Shown: one piece after another, positions 8,192-17,316 of the stretch
How the letters are laid out: every line of letters starts with the position of its first letter
Numbering within the stretch: position 1 is the first letter of the stretch
NCBI RefSeq assembly: GCF_900187065.1
Contig: NZ_LT906483.1
Coordinates: forward strand, 4,526,001-4,590,000
DNA length: 64,000 nucleotides
DNA from: Mycolicibacterium thermoresistibile
Lineage (GTDB): Bacteria; Actinomycetota; Actinomycetes; Mycobacteriales; Mycobacteriaceae
Direction: 5' to 3'
Position numbers and translations under genes: made by a program
Notes under the pieces: model-generated
What the model saw: only the letters and a program-made list of their open reading frames with translations
What the model was told of the DNA's origin: nothing
Databases searched by the model: none

Positions 8192-9226
8192 TCAGGTCTC
8201 CTTGCGGTCGGTGTCCCGCGACGGCTGCACCCGCTTGGGCTCGCCCGGCATCTTGGGATAGTTCGGCGGGTACGGCAGATCACCCAGGCCGCGTTCCTGG
8301 TCGGCCTCGGCCATCGCCAGCAATGGTTCGAGGGAGTGCGCCACCGAGTCGATGCCGGCCCACGGATCCGGCCGGGCGGCAATGAGATCCGGCACGGTGG
8401 CCATGGTGTAGTCATCGGGGTCGGCGTCGCGCAGTTCGTCCCACGACAGTGGGGTGGACACGGTGGCGATCGGTGTCTTGCGCACCGAATAGGGCGAGGC
8501 GAACGTGCGGTCGCGGGCGTTCTGGTTGAAATCGATGAAGATCCGCTCGCCGCGCTCTTCCTTCCACCACGACGTGGTGACCAGATCCGGTGCGCGACGC
8601 TCGATCTCACGCGCCAACGCGATACCCGCGCGGCGGACCTCGATGAAGTCCCAGTCGGTGGCGATCCGCAGGAAGATGTGGATCCCCCGGCCGCCGGACG
8701 TCTTCGGGTATCCGGTGAGCCCGAGTTCGTCGAGCAGCGGCTTGAGCACGTCGACCGCCACGGTGCGGGCTTCGGCGAAACCGGTGCCGGGCTGCGGATC
8801 CAGGTCGATGCGCAACTCGTCGGGATGTTCGGTGTCCGGGCAGCGCACCTGCCACGGGTGGAAGGTGATGGTGCTCATCTGCGCCGCCCACACGATCGCC
8901 GCCGGATGGGTGATCTGCAGCGCGTCGGCGGTGCGGCCGGATGGGAAGGTCACCCGGCAGGTCTGCAGGTAGTCGGGATGCCGTTGCGGGATCCGCTTCT
9001 GGTAGATCTCCTCACCCTCGATACCGTCCGGGAAGCGCTGCAGGTGGGTGGGACGGTCGCGCAGCAGCGCCACCATCGGCCCGCTCACCGAGCGGTAGTA
9101 GTCCACCAGCGCGGCCTTGGTCCCGGCGGCACCGATCTTCGGGAAGTACACCTTGTCCGGGCTGGTCAACCGGACCTTGACCCCGTCGATGTCCAGTTCG
9201 GTTGCCGCCCCGTGCTTCTGCGCCAT
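8192..9226 (-). CDS. LigD-type polymerase/primase (Prim-PolC)
   Basis: 344 aa stand-alone archaeo-eukaryotic primase-like polymerase, equivalent to the POL domain of LigD. Features are VRLTSPDKVYFPKIGAAGTK at the N-terminus, the metal-binding pair in LRIDLDPQPGTG, and TSGGRGIHIFLRI (HIFL strand). The start ATG at 9226 overlaps the ligC stop by one base (TGATG), so it is translated after LigC. In M. smegmatis the equivalent Prim-PolC fills short gaps with ribonucleotides during excision repair and works with LigC. It lacks the nuclease and ligase domains of full LigD. Confidence 0.92.
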   Translation of the reverse strand: MAQKHGAATELDIDGVKVRLTSPDKVYFPKIGAAGTKAALVDYYRSVSGPMVALLRDRPTHLQRFPDGIEGEEIYQKRIPQRHPDYLQTCRVTFPSGRTADALQITHPAAIVWAAQMSTITFHPWQVRCPDTEHPDELRIDLDPQPGTGFAEARTVAVDVLKPLLDELGLTGYPKTSGGRGIHIFLRIATDWDFIEVRRAGIALAREIERRAPDLVTTSWWKEERGERIFIDFNQNARDRTFASPYSVRKTPIATVSTPLSWDELRDADPDDYTMATVPDLIAARPDPWAGIDSVAHSLEPLLAMAEADQERGLGDLPYPPNYPKMPGEPKRVQPSRDTDRKET

Positions 9227-10293
9227 CAGGCCTGCTCCAGCACGTCGTACAGATCGTAGTGCAACGGCACCTCGAGCTGAGCGAACGTGCAGCTGCGCGG
9301 ATCGCGGTCCGGTCGCCACCGCACGAACCGCACCGCATGGCGGAACCGCCGACCGTCGACGCTGTTGCCCTCCATCTGGTCGTAGACGACCTCGCACACC
9401 TTCTCCGGACGGACCGGGATCCACCGCTTGTCCGCCGCGGAGTTCCACCTGCTGGGCTCGCCCTCGCGCAGTTCGTTCCCGATGCGCAGCGGTTGCAGAT
9501 CAGCGAGCAGTCTGAGCCGGTTCCTGGCCGTGAACGACGCCGCGCCGCCGACCATGCGCAGCTCCCCGTCCTCGGTGTACAGCCCGAGCAGGATCGACCC
9601 CACTCCCTCTCCGCTCTTGTGGATGCGGTATCCGATCGCCACACAGTCGGCGTCGCGGACGTGTTTGACCTTCACCATCTCGCGTTTGCCCGGCAGATAC
9701 GGTCCGTCGAGCCGTTTGGCGATCACCCCGTCGAGGCCGGCGCCCTCGAAGGCTTGCAACCACTCGGCGCCCAGTTCGGGGTCCTCGGTGGTGCGCGTGA
9801 CATGGCACCACTGCTTGCTCCGCACCGCCTCGTTCAGCGCGTCCCGGCGCACCCGGAACGGTTCGTCGAGCAGTGATGTCGCGCCGGTGGCCAGGGCATC
9901 GAACCCGATGAAGTGCGCCGGGGTCTGCTCGGCGAGCATGGCGACCCGGCTCGCGGCCGGGTGGATGCGTTGGCTCAGCGACTCCCAGTCCAGCCGCACC
10001 CGGCCGTCGATCTCACGCGGCACCACCACCTCGCCGTCGAGCACGCAGCGGTCGGCCAGTTCGTCGCGCAACGCCTCGACGAGTTCCGGGAAGTAGCGCC
10101 CGAGTTCGCGTCCGTTGCGGGACTGCAGCATCACCTCGTCGCCGTCCCGGAACACCAACGCCCGGAAGCCGTCCCATTTGGGTTCGTACGACCACACGCC
10201 GGGTTCGTCGGGGACTTCGGCCTGCGCCTTGGCCAGCATCGGTTCCAGCGGCGGCAGCACGGGGAGATCCACCCGTCCCATTATTGCCTTCAT
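9226..10293 (-). CDS. ligC: ATP-dependent DNA ligase LigC
   Basis: 355 aa. The adenylation motif is YEPKWDGFRALVF (KxDG lysine is the AMP acceptor). Further nucleotidyltransferase motifs are DGEVV, GFDALA, DGVIAKRL and VKVKH. The C-terminal OB-fold includes SILLGLYTEDGELRMVGG. Two starts are possible, ATG 10293 and ATG 10281 (MGRVDLP). It is cotranscribed with the Prim-PolC gene through a TGATG overlap, giving a polymerase/ligase repair pair separate from Ku/LigD end joining. Confidence 0.93.
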   Translation of the reverse strand: MKAIMGRVDLPVLPPLEPMLAKAQAEVPDEPGVWSYEPKWDGFRALVFRDGDEVMLQSRNGRELGRYFPELVEALRDELADRCVLDGEVVVPREIDGRVRLDWESLSQRIHPAASRVAMLAEQTPAHFIGFDALATGATSLLDEPFRVRRDALNEAVRSKQWCHVTRTTEDPELGAEWLQAFEGAGLDGVIAKRLDGPYLPGKREMVKVKHVRDADCVAIGYRIHKSGEGVGSILLGLYTEDGELRMVGGAASFTARNRLRLLADLQPLRIGNELREGEPSRWNSAADKRWIPVRPEKVCEVVYDQMEGNSVDGRRFRHAVRFVRWRPDRDPRSCTFAQLEVPLHYDLYDVLEQA

Positions 10294-10354
10294 GCCGGTT
10301 CAGACCATCGTTGCGGCGCCGAGTCATCGGTCCGGGCGGCCCGGACCAGACGGG

Positions 10355-11743
10355 TCAGCGGTTGCCCACCAGGTCGTACTCCACCGGCGGCGGCGCGTCC
10401 TCGGTGCCCGGGATCTCGGTGCCACCGATCGGGCAGCGCGCGGTCTCGGGCAGCTTGACCAGCGCGAGCATCCCGACCAGACAGGCCGCCATCATGTAGA
10501 AGGCCGGCATCAGGTTGTTCCCGGTCTGCTGGATCAGCCAGTCGTTGGCGGCCGGGGCAGTGCCGCCGAACAGCGACGTCGACACGTTGTAGGCGATCGC
10601 GAAGCCCGCGTAGCGCACATGGGTGGGGAACATCGCCGGGAAGGTGGCGGAGATGGTGGCCAGCTGCGGCACGTAGAGCAGCCCCAGCACCGCGAACCCG
10701 ATGATGGCGCCCGGGACGCTGGTGGACATCAGCATGAACATCGGCACGACCAGCGCCAGCAGCCCGCCCAGCGAGATCCACCACATCGGTTTGCGGCCGA
10801 ACCGGTCCGAGAGCAGCCCCGCGAACGGCAGGAACACCATCATCGACAGCATCCCGATGATCGGCACCACCAGCGCGGTGTCGGTGGACAACCCGATCGA
10901 GGTCTGCAGATAGGTCGGCATGTAGCTCAGCAGGGTGTAGTTGACGACGTTGAGCGCCACCACCAGCCCGCCGAGCCGCAGGATCTGGCCCCGGTACTCG
11001 ACCAGCAGATCCTTGAACTCGGTCCAGATCGACTTCTCCTCGCGATCCGACTCCTGCAGTTCCCGGAAGATCGGGGTGTCGTCCAGCCGGCTGCGCAGAT
11101 ACAGGCCGATCAGCCCGAGCGGTGCGGCGATCAGGAACGGCACCCGCCAGCCCCAGGTGTTCATCTGGTCGTCGGAGAGCATCAGCGAGACGCCCAGCAT
11201 CATCAGCGCGCCCAGCGAGAACCCGGCGAGGGTGCCGAACTCCAGGAAGCTGCCCAGCAGGCCGCGGCGCCGCGACGGTGCGTATTCGGCCATGAAGGTG
11301 GCCGCCCCGCCGTATTCGCCGCCGGTGGAGAAGCCCTGGATCATCCGCAGGATCACCATGAGCACCGGCGCCCACAGCCCGATCGAGTCGTAGCTGGGCA
11401 CCAGGCCGACGCAGAAGGTGGCGCCGGCCATCAGCAGGATCGTGATCGCCAGCACCTGGCGGCGGCCCAGCCGGTCGCCGAGCGGCCCCCACACGAAGCC
11501 GCCGAGCGGGCGCACCAGGAACGACACCGCGAAGGTCATCAGCGCGAGCAGGGTGGCGGTGGCCCCGTCACCGGGGAAGATCGCCACCGAGATGTAGGTG
11601 ACGCCGTAGGCGTACAGGCCGTAGTCGAACCACTCGGTGGCGTTTCCGACCGCCGACGCCGCGATCGCCTTGCGCAGCACCCCGGGTGGCTGCTCCTGCT
11701 CGACGGACGGATCCTGCGGCGGGTCGGTGCGCTCCGTGGTCAA
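10355..11743 (-). CDS. MFS transporter, metabolite:H+ symporter (MHS) type
   Basis: About 462 aa and 12 membrane segments. MHS features are ATEWFDYGLYAY before helix 1, the loop 2-3 motif PLGDRLGRRQVL, FSTGGEYGGAATFMAEYAP, and LLSDRFGRKPMW after helix 7. Likely substrates are small organic acids or compatible solutes (ProP, KgtP and ShiA are relatives); the sequence alone does not decide. I prefer the TTG at 11743 because AGGAGAG sits 5 nt upstream of it. An ATG at 11770 in the same frame is the alternative. Confidence 0.85.
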   Translation of the reverse strand: MTTERTDPPQDPSVEQEQPPGVLRKAIAASAVGNATEWFDYGLYAYGVTYISVAIFPGDGATATLLALMTFAVSFLVRPLGGFVWGPLGDRLGRRQVLAITILLMAGATFCVGLVPSYDSIGLWAPVLMVILRMIQGFSTGGEYGGAATFMAEYAPSRRRGLLGSFLEFGTLAGFSLGALMMLGVSLMLSDDQMNTWGWRVPFLIAAPLGLIGLYLRSRLDDTPIFRELQESDREEKSIWTEFKDLLVEYRGQILRLGGLVVALNVVNYTLLSYMPTYLQTSIGLSTDTALVVPIIGMLSMMVFLPFAGLLSDRFGRKPMWWISLGGLLALVVPMFMLMSTSVPGAIIGFAVLGLLYVPQLATISATFPAMFPTHVRYAGFAIAYNVSTSLFGGTAPAANDWLIQQTGNNLMPAFYMMAACLVGMLALVKLPETARCPIGGTEIPGTEDAPPPVEYDLVGNR

Positions 11744-11833
11744 GAGATCTCTCCTGTTGTCAGTCGCCATCAACCAGCCGTGACGACACGGCCTGTTCTG
11801 GTTCCCACCGCGGGCCGTCTGCTAAACCTCGAT

Positions 11834-12856
11834 TCAGACCCGGGTGGAGAACACCGCGTCCCGCAGCCAGTTCCGGTCCCCGAGGTACCGGTGAGCCAAC
11901 TGCACCGTACCCTCCGGGTAGCCGTCGCGGTAGGTGATTGCGGCATCGGCGTCCGGATGCGAGGCGATCCATCCGGTGAGCATCAGCCGGCGCAGCATCA
12001 CGAACGTCGGCACCATCTCCAGATCCGCCTGCGGCAGTTCACATACCTCCCGGTAGCCACACAACCAGTCGGCAATGATGCTCTCCGCCAACGGAGTGTG
12101 CTCGATGAACGACACCACCGCGCCGAGATCGGCCAGATACCAGGACCATCCGGAATCGTCGAAGTCGATCACGGTGATCGGCGCGCCGGGATCGGCCGGG
12201 TCGATCATCAGATTCGCCATCCGCAGGTCACCGTGAATGAGACCGAATTTGTCTGGAGCATAACCGAACTCGGTCAGCCGGGCGGTCACGGCCGCGGCGG
12301 CCCGCTCGACCACGTCGATGTCGCGGGGGGTCAGTCCGGCGGCGTGCCGCCAACTGCCCCACCGGGGATGCGCTCCGATCGTGGTGTCGATGTCCCAGCG
12401 GAACCTGGTGAAACCCGCTGGTGGAGACCAGCTCTGCACATGACGGTGCATGACGGCCGTGATCCGCCCGAGGTCCTCGAACCCGACCGCGTCGGGCTGC
12501 TCCTCGGCGGTGCAGCCGGGGATGAACGTCACCGCGTCCACGTACACCGGGGATCCGCGGGAACCGTCCGGTTGCGCGGCCACCACGTCCCGCCCGTCGA
12601 CGGTGCGCAACGCCCGCGGCGTCGCCACCGTGGTCTGCTCCCGCAGCGCGGTCATCCAGCCCAGTTCGGAGCGGATCGCGGCCGGCGAGTGGTAGCCGGG
12701 CCGATGCACCCGCAGCACCATGGGATCGGGGTCGTCGACCAGATAGATCGCGTTCTCCGACACGCTGAGCAGTCGCAGCGGGGTGTCCGGATCCCGCCCG
12801 TAGGCCGGCAGCACGGTGCGGGCATGGCGCTCATGGTCGCGCGGGAGTCCGGACAT
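11834..12856 (-). CDS. Aminoglycoside phosphotransferase-family (APH/choline kinase fold) protein
   Basis: 340 aa. The kinase-like catalytic loop HGDLRMANLMID and the metal-binding ITVIDFDDSG are clear, with NAIYLVDDPDPMVLRVHR as the N-lobe. The tail LAHRYLGDRNWLRD is typical of uncharacterised small-molecule kinases. It starts at ATG 12856. It is divergent from the MBL-fold gene, and a MerR-type dyad lies in the 92-bp spacer. The substrate is not predictable; nothing specifically suggests antibiotic resistance. Confidence 0.8.
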   Translation of the reverse strand: MSGLPRDHERHARTVLPAYGRDPDTPLRLLSVSENAIYLVDDPDPMVLRVHRPGYHSPAAIRSELGWMTALREQTTVATPRALRTVDGRDVVAAQPDGSRGSPVYVDAVTFIPGCTAEEQPDAVGFEDLGRITAVMHRHVQSWSPPAGFTRFRWDIDTTIGAHPRWGSWRHAAGLTPRDIDVVERAAAAVTARLTEFGYAPDKFGLIHGDLRMANLMIDPADPGAPITVIDFDDSGWSWYLADLGAVVSFIEHTPLAESIIADWLCGYREVCELPQADLEMVPTFVMLRRLMLTGWIASHPDADAAITYRDGYPEGTVQLAHRYLGDRNWLRDAVFSTRV

Positions 12857-12914
12857 GCACACAGTCTGAACCAGCCCGCCACCGGTCCGGAACGAACCCC
12901 GGCCGAAGGGCTTG

Positions 12915-12934
12915 ACCTGAACTTCGGTTGAGGT
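12915..12934. promoter_or_regulatory. MerR-family-like dyad between divergent genes
   Basis: ACCTGAAC-TTCG-GTTGAGGT is a 20-bp inverted repeat with 7 of 8 arm pairs matched. The -35-like TTGACC (12912-12917) overlaps its left edge. The arms closely resemble the ACCTCAAG/CTTGAGGT half-sites of MerR/SoxR-type regulators. No MerR gene is present nearby. Confidence 0.5.
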
Positions 12935-12948
12935 TGCACGCTGGTCCC

Positions 12949-13590
12949 ATGCACCAAGTCCTCCCCACCCTCTGGCAGACCCGCACCGACTCCCCGTTCC
13001 CCGGCCTGACCACCCACGCGTTCCTATGGACCGGCGGCCGCCGCAACGCACTGTTCTACTCGGTGGCCACCGACGCCGACTTCGACGCGATCGAACAGCT
13101 CGGCGGCATCGCCGACCAGTACCTGTCCCACCGCGACGAGGCGGGCCCGATGCTGGCCCGGATCGCCCGGCGGTTCGGGTCCCGGCTGCACGCGCCGGCC
13201 GCCGAATCGGCGGAGATCAGCGCCCACGCCACCATCGACGTGCCGCTGGATCGACGGCATGTGGACGACAACGGGATCGAGGTCATCCCGACGCCGGGCC
13301 ACACCCCCGGCAGCGTCTGCTATCTGGTGGCCGGGTCGGGCGGTGCCCGCTACCTGTTCACCGGCGACACCCTCTACGTCGACGCCTCGGGCGCATGGAC
13401 GGCCGGTTACCTGCCGGGGATGAGCGACGCCCGCAGTCTGGATCACAGCCTGGAGCTGCTGGCCACGCTGACCCCGGACGTGGTGATCTCCAGCGCCTTC
13501 GCAGGCGATTCGGCGGTGCACCCGGTGAACCGCAACCGGTGGCCGGAACATGTCGAGCAGGCCCGGGCCGGTCTGGCCACCCGCCGGTGA
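12949..13590 (+). CDS. Metallo-beta-lactamase-fold hydrolase with a degenerate metal motif
   Basis: 213 aa from ATG 12949; a TTG at 12928 is less likely because it lies inside the dyad. MBL-fold features present are TPGHTPGSVCYL (third zinc His) and YLFTGDTLY (bridging Asp), with a terminal HPVN. The usual HxHxDH is replaced by LSHRDEAGP, so two zinc ligands of site 1 appear to be missing or substituted. It may bind a single metal or act on a different substrate from glyoxalase II-type enzymes. Divergent from the phosphotransferase gene. Confidence 0.75.
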   Translation: MHQVLPTLWQTRTDSPFPGLTTHAFLWTGGRRNALFYSVATDADFDAIEQLGGIADQYLSHRDEAGPMLARIARRFGSRLHAPAAESAEISAHATIDVPLDRRHVDDNGIEVIPTPGHTPGSVCYLVAGSGGARYLFTGDTLYVDASGAWTAGYLPGMSDARSLDHSLELLATLTPDVVISSAFAGDSAVHPVNRNRWPEHVEQARAGLATRR

Positions 13591-13614
13591 CCGGCCACCG
13601 CGCCGCGCGGTTTA

Positions 13615-14511
13615 ATGGCGCGGGTGAGCAGTTCCCCCGGTGCGGGCCGGTTCGCGCCGAGCCCGTCGGCTGACCTGCACATCGGCAATCTGCGCACCGC
13701 CGTGTTGGCCTGGTTGTTCGCCCGCAGCACCGGCCGCCGATTCCTGATCCGCGTCGAGGATCTCGACGAGCGCACGGATGCCGGGACCGCGGCCCGCCAG
13801 TTGCGCGACCTCGAGGCGATCGGCCTGACCTGGGACGGTCCGGTGGTGTGGCAGTCGCGGCGCCGGCCGATCTACCAGGCCGTCGTCGACAAGCTCGTCG
13901 CCGACGATCTGGTTTACGAATGTTATTGCAGCAGAAAGGATATCGCCCAGGCGCCGCGGGCTCCGCATGCGCCGCAGGGCGCCTATCCGGGCACCTGCCG
14001 GGATCTCACCCGCAGCCGGCGGGAGCGGCGGCGCCGGGAGACCGGGCGCCCGCCGGCCCTGCGGCTGCGCACCGACGTCACCCACCATGCGGTCACCGAC
14101 CTGCTGCACGGCAGCTATCACGGCCACGTCGACGACTTCGTGGTGCTGCGCGGCGACGGGGTGCCCGCCTACAACCTGGCGGTGGTGGTCGACGACGCCG
14201 CCCAGGGCATCGATCAGGTGGTGCGCGGGGACGATCTGTTGAGTTCGGCGCCGCGTCAGGCGTATCTGGCCCGGCTGCTGGGCCACCGGCCCCCGCAGTA
14301 CGCCCATGTGCCGCTGGTGCTCAACACCGCGGGTAAACGGCTGGCCAAACGCGACGGCGCGGTGACGCTGCCGGAGCTCGGGGTGCGGCGGGCATTCGAA
14401 CTGATCAGCGCCTCGCTGGGCTGGCCCGCCTCGAACCTCGCCGAACTGCTCGACCAGTTCGATCCGGCGGCGCTGCCCCGCTCACCCTGGATCTGGCCCG
14501 CTACACCGTGA
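13615..14511 (+). CDS. gluQ: Glutamyl-queuosine tRNA(Asp) synthetase
   Basis: 298 aa, a truncated GluRS-like protein without anticodon-binding domain. The class I signature is RFAPSPSADLHIGNLRTA (HIGH-like), with IRVEDLDERTD after it. A zinc knuckle is formed by CYCSRKDI and PGTCRDL, and KRLAKRDGAVTL is the KMSKS equivalent. It attaches glutamate to queuosine at position 34 of tRNA-Asp. Its 3' end overlaps the convergent P450 by 11 nt, and tgt lies just beyond, so two queuosine-related genes sit within 3.5 kb. Confidence 0.92.
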   Translation: MARVSSSPGAGRFAPSPSADLHIGNLRTAVLAWLFARSTGRRFLIRVEDLDERTDAGTAARQLRDLEAIGLTWDGPVVWQSRRRPIYQAVVDKLVADDLVYECYCSRKDIAQAPRAPHAPQGAYPGTCRDLTRSRRERRRRETGRPPALRLRTDVTHHAVTDLLHGSYHGHVDDFVVLRGDGVPAYNLAVVVDDAAQGIDQVVRGDDLLSSAPRQAYLARLLGHRPPQYAHVPLVLNTAGKRLAKRDGAVTLPELGVRRAFELISASLGWPASNLAELLDQFDPAALPRSPWIWPATP

Positions 14512-15727
14512 TGTGCAGGCTCTGCATTCCGCGCAGAGTCAGATTCGGCTTGTACACCGGCTGCCCGGCCAGCCGGGCCCGCGGGAACCGGGCGGTGATC
14601 TGCTGCAGGGCGATCGCCGCCTCCAGGCGGGCCAGAGGTGCGCCCAGGCAGAAGTGGATGCCCCGCCCGAACCCCAGATGCCTGATCGGCCCGCGGTCCG
14701 GGTCGAACACGTCGGGCCGGTCGTACATCGCCGGGTCGCGGTGCGCCGCGGCCAGCAGCAACAGCATGCTGTCCCCCTCGGGCACGCTCACGCCGCCGAT
14801 CGTCATGTCCGCGCCGGCGACCCGCGCCACCAGCTGCACCGGCGGGTCGTAACGCAGGGTCTCCTCCACCACCGCGGAGACCCGCTGCGGGTCGGCGGCC
14901 AGCGCCGCCCACTGGCCGGGCGTGCGCAGCATGGCCAGCACGGCGTTGGCGATCAGGTTGACGGTGGTCTCGTGGCCGGCCACCAGCAGCAGGTTGCAGG
15001 TGGCGATGATCTCCTCGGTGCTGAGTTGATCACCGGACTCCACGACCTCGATGAGCGCCGACATCAGATCGTCGCGCGGGTCGGCCCGCCGTGCCTCGAG
15101 GAGTTCACCGAGGTAACCGCGCAGCCACTGGCCGGCAGCCACCCGCTGCTCGTGTCCGTCCGCCGCCTGCCCGGTGACCGTCAGGAACGGGTCGAGCCCC
15201 TGCGCCAGCAGCGCGGAGGCGTCCCGGAATCTCGGTTCGTCCTCGATCGGCACGCCCAGCAGCCGGCAGATCACCGTCACCGGGAGCGGATAGGCCAGCC
15301 CGGAGATGACGTCGAACGGTTCGCCGCCGGGCTCGGCGGCGGCGAGCAGTTCGTCGACCATCGCGGCGATGTCGGCTTCCAGCGCCCGCACCACCTTCGG
15401 GGCGAACGCCTTGCTCACCAGACCGCGCAGCCGGGTGTGGTCCGGCGGGTCGAGGAAGAGGAATCCGGGCGGCCCGAGCGGGCGCACGTCCTTGCCCTCG
15501 GCGAGCTGACGCCGGGTGATGGTGGACTTGAGTCCGTCGCTGCAGGAGTCCGGGTGGCGCAACACCGCGTCGCAGTCGGCGTAGCTGGAGAACACCGTGA
15601 CGTTGCCACCCGCCGGCTGCACGGGTCCGCGTTCGCGGATCCGCCGATACACCGGATACGGATCCGACCGGTTGGCCGGATCGAGCATCTGCATCAGGAG
15701 TATCTGCGGATCGGCCTCGACGGTCAT
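14501..15727 (-). CDS. Cytochrome P450
   Basis: 408 aa soluble bacterial P450. The I-helix motif is AGHETTVNL, the ExxR motif is in EETLRYDPP, and the heme-binding loop is FGRGIHFCLGAPLAR (Cys thiolate). It starts ATG 15727 and overlaps the tgt stop (ATGA), so it is translationally coupled to tgt. The substrate is unknown. Its co-expression with a tRNA-modifying enzyme has no obvious biochemical meaning and may only reflect operon packing. Confidence 0.95.
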   Translation of the reverse strand: MTVEADPQILLMQMLDPANRSDPYPVYRRIRERGPVQPAGGNVTVFSSYADCDAVLRHPDSCSDGLKSTITRRQLAEGKDVRPLGPPGFLFLDPPDHTRLRGLVSKAFAPKVVRALEADIAAMVDELLAAAEPGGEPFDVISGLAYPLPVTVICRLLGVPIEDEPRFRDASALLAQGLDPFLTVTGQAADGHEQRVAAGQWLRGYLGELLEARRADPRDDLMSALIEVVESGDQLSTEEIIATCNLLLVAGHETTVNLIANAVLAMLRTPGQWAALAADPQRVSAVVEETLRYDPPVQLVARVAGADMTIGGVSVPEGDSMLLLLAAAHRDPAMYDRPDVFDPDRGPIRHLGFGRGIHFCLGAPLARLEAAIALQQITARFPRARLAGQPVYKPNLTLRGMQSLHITV

Positions 15728-17010
15728 GTGGCCATTGTTCCGTAGCGGCGGCGGCCCCCGTAGTACCGCCCCAAGGTGTGCTCACGCAGTTCGTCGAACT
15801 CGCCGGCGACGATCGACTCCCGGATCCGGTCGACGAGCCGGATGATGAAGCGCTGGTTGTGGATGGTGGCCAGGGTCGCCGACAACAGCTCCCTGGCCTT
15901 GAACAGATGGTGCAGGTAGGCACGGGTGTAGTGGGCGCAGGTGTAGCAGTCGCACCCGTCGTCGATCGGGTTGAAGTCGCGCCGGAAGCGGGCGTTGGTG
16001 ACGTTGAACCGGCCGGTCGACGAGTACACCGCGGCGTTGCGCGCCACCCGCGACGGCGAGACGCAGTCGAAGGTGTCCGCGCCCGCGGCGACGGCGGCGA
16101 ACAGGTCGTCGGGTTCGCTGATGCCGAGCAGGTGGCGGGGTTTGTCCGGCGGCAGTTCGCTGCTGACCCAGCCGACGATGGTCGCCAGATTCTGTTTCTC
16201 CAGGGCACCGCCGATACCGTAGCCGTCGAAGCCGAGCCCCTCGGCCGGTCCGGGGCCGGCTCCGATCTCGGTGAGCCCGCGGGCGGCCTGCCGGCGCAGA
16301 TCCTCGTACTGGGCGCCCTGCACCACCCCGAACAGCGCCTGCCGCGGCAGTTCCGGGTGTGCGGCACGGAGGCGGTGGTGTTCGACCAGGCAGCGCACCG
16401 CCCACTCGTGGGTGCGCCGTACGGATCGTTCCTGGTAGCCGCGGGTGTTCACCAGCGTGGTGAGCTCGTCGAAGGCGAAGATGATGTCCGCGCCGAGCCT
16501 GCGCTGGATGCCGATCGACTTCTCCGGGGTGAACCGGTGGGTGGAACCGTCCAGATGTGACCGGAACGTCACCCCGTCGTCGTCGACATGGGCGAGACGT
16601 TCCTTGCCCTCGGCGATCACGTCATCGGCCTGGACCCGGTTGGCGTCCATCGCCAACACCTTGCGGAACCCGGCTCCCAGCGACAGCACCTGGAATCCAC
16701 CGCTGTCGGTGAACGTCGGCCCCGGCCAGTTCATGAACGCGCCCAGTCCGCCCGCCTCCGCCACGATGTCCGGGCCCGGCTGCAGATAGAGGTGGTAGGC
16801 GTTGGCCAGGACAGCCTGTGCGCCAAGCTCTTTCATTGTCTCCGGCAGCACCGCCTTGACGGTCGCCTGGGTGCCGACCGGGATGAACGCGGGTGTGTGG
16901 ATCTCACCGTGCGGGGTGCGGATCACACCGGTACGTCCCAGCCGCCCGGGCAGCTCTGTGCCGACACTGAAGAACGGTCCGGATGAATCGCTGGTCACGC
17001 CAGTATTCAT
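15724..17010 (-). CDS. tgt: tRNA-guanine transglycosylase
   Basis: 428 aa from ATG 17010. TGT features are FTDSGGFQVLSL, ADIIFAFDELT, the nucleophile region GADTFDCVSPSR, and the zinc site CDCYTCAHYTRAYLHH. It exchanges guanine 34 of GUN-anticodon tRNAs for queuine or a precursor. No queC, queD, queE or queF gene is in the window, so salvage cannot be distinguished from synthesis here. It is coupled to the downstream P450 by a 4-nt overlap, and gluQ, which modifies queuosine further, is two genes away. Confidence 0.93.
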   Translation of the reverse strand: MNTGVTSDSSGPFFSVGTELPGRLGRTGVIRTPHGEIHTPAFIPVGTQATVKAVLPETMKELGAQAVLANAYHLYLQPGPDIVAEAGGLGAFMNWPGPTFTDSGGFQVLSLGAGFRKVLAMDANRVQADDVIAEGKERLAHVDDDGVTFRSHLDGSTHRFTPEKSIGIQRRLGADIIFAFDELTTLVNTRGYQERSVRRTHEWAVRCLVEHHRLRAAHPELPRQALFGVVQGAQYEDLRRQAARGLTEIGAGPGPAEGLGFDGYGIGGALEKQNLATIVGWVSSELPPDKPRHLLGISEPDDLFAAVAAGADTFDCVSPSRVARNAAVYSSTGRFNVTNARFRRDFNPIDDGCDCYTCAHYTRAYLHHLFKARELLSATLATIHNQRFIIRLVDRIRESIVAGEFDELREHTLGRYYGGRRRYGTMAT

Positions 17011-17316
17011 ACCCCACCGCCACCCGGCCGCCCGGCGCGGTGCACCCGCCGCCGCCATCTACCGCCGGATTGGTTGCGGTGCAATCGGTTCCGCGAGTAC
17101 GTAGAGACATCCAGTCGACTCCGAAACGCTTGCCGCATCAAGAGATTGGCACCGCCTGACGCATTCGTGCTCAGCAGTCACAGAATTCGCCCGGCCGCCG
17201 ACTGTTCACGCCGATTTTTGTCCGTTTCGCCGCCTGCCGGCGGGCCGAGCATCATACTGGGCCACGATGTCCCGCCGATCTTGATGGGTCATCTCACAAC
17301 AGGAGGAGGACTGTTC
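17011..17316. other. Intergenic region between divergent tgt and lpqH (306 bp)
   Basis: No gene seen. It must hold the divergent promoters of tgt and lpqH. The lpqH ribosome-binding site AGGAGGAGGA is at 17301-17310. I cannot assign -10 and -35 boxes with confidence. Confidence 0.6.
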
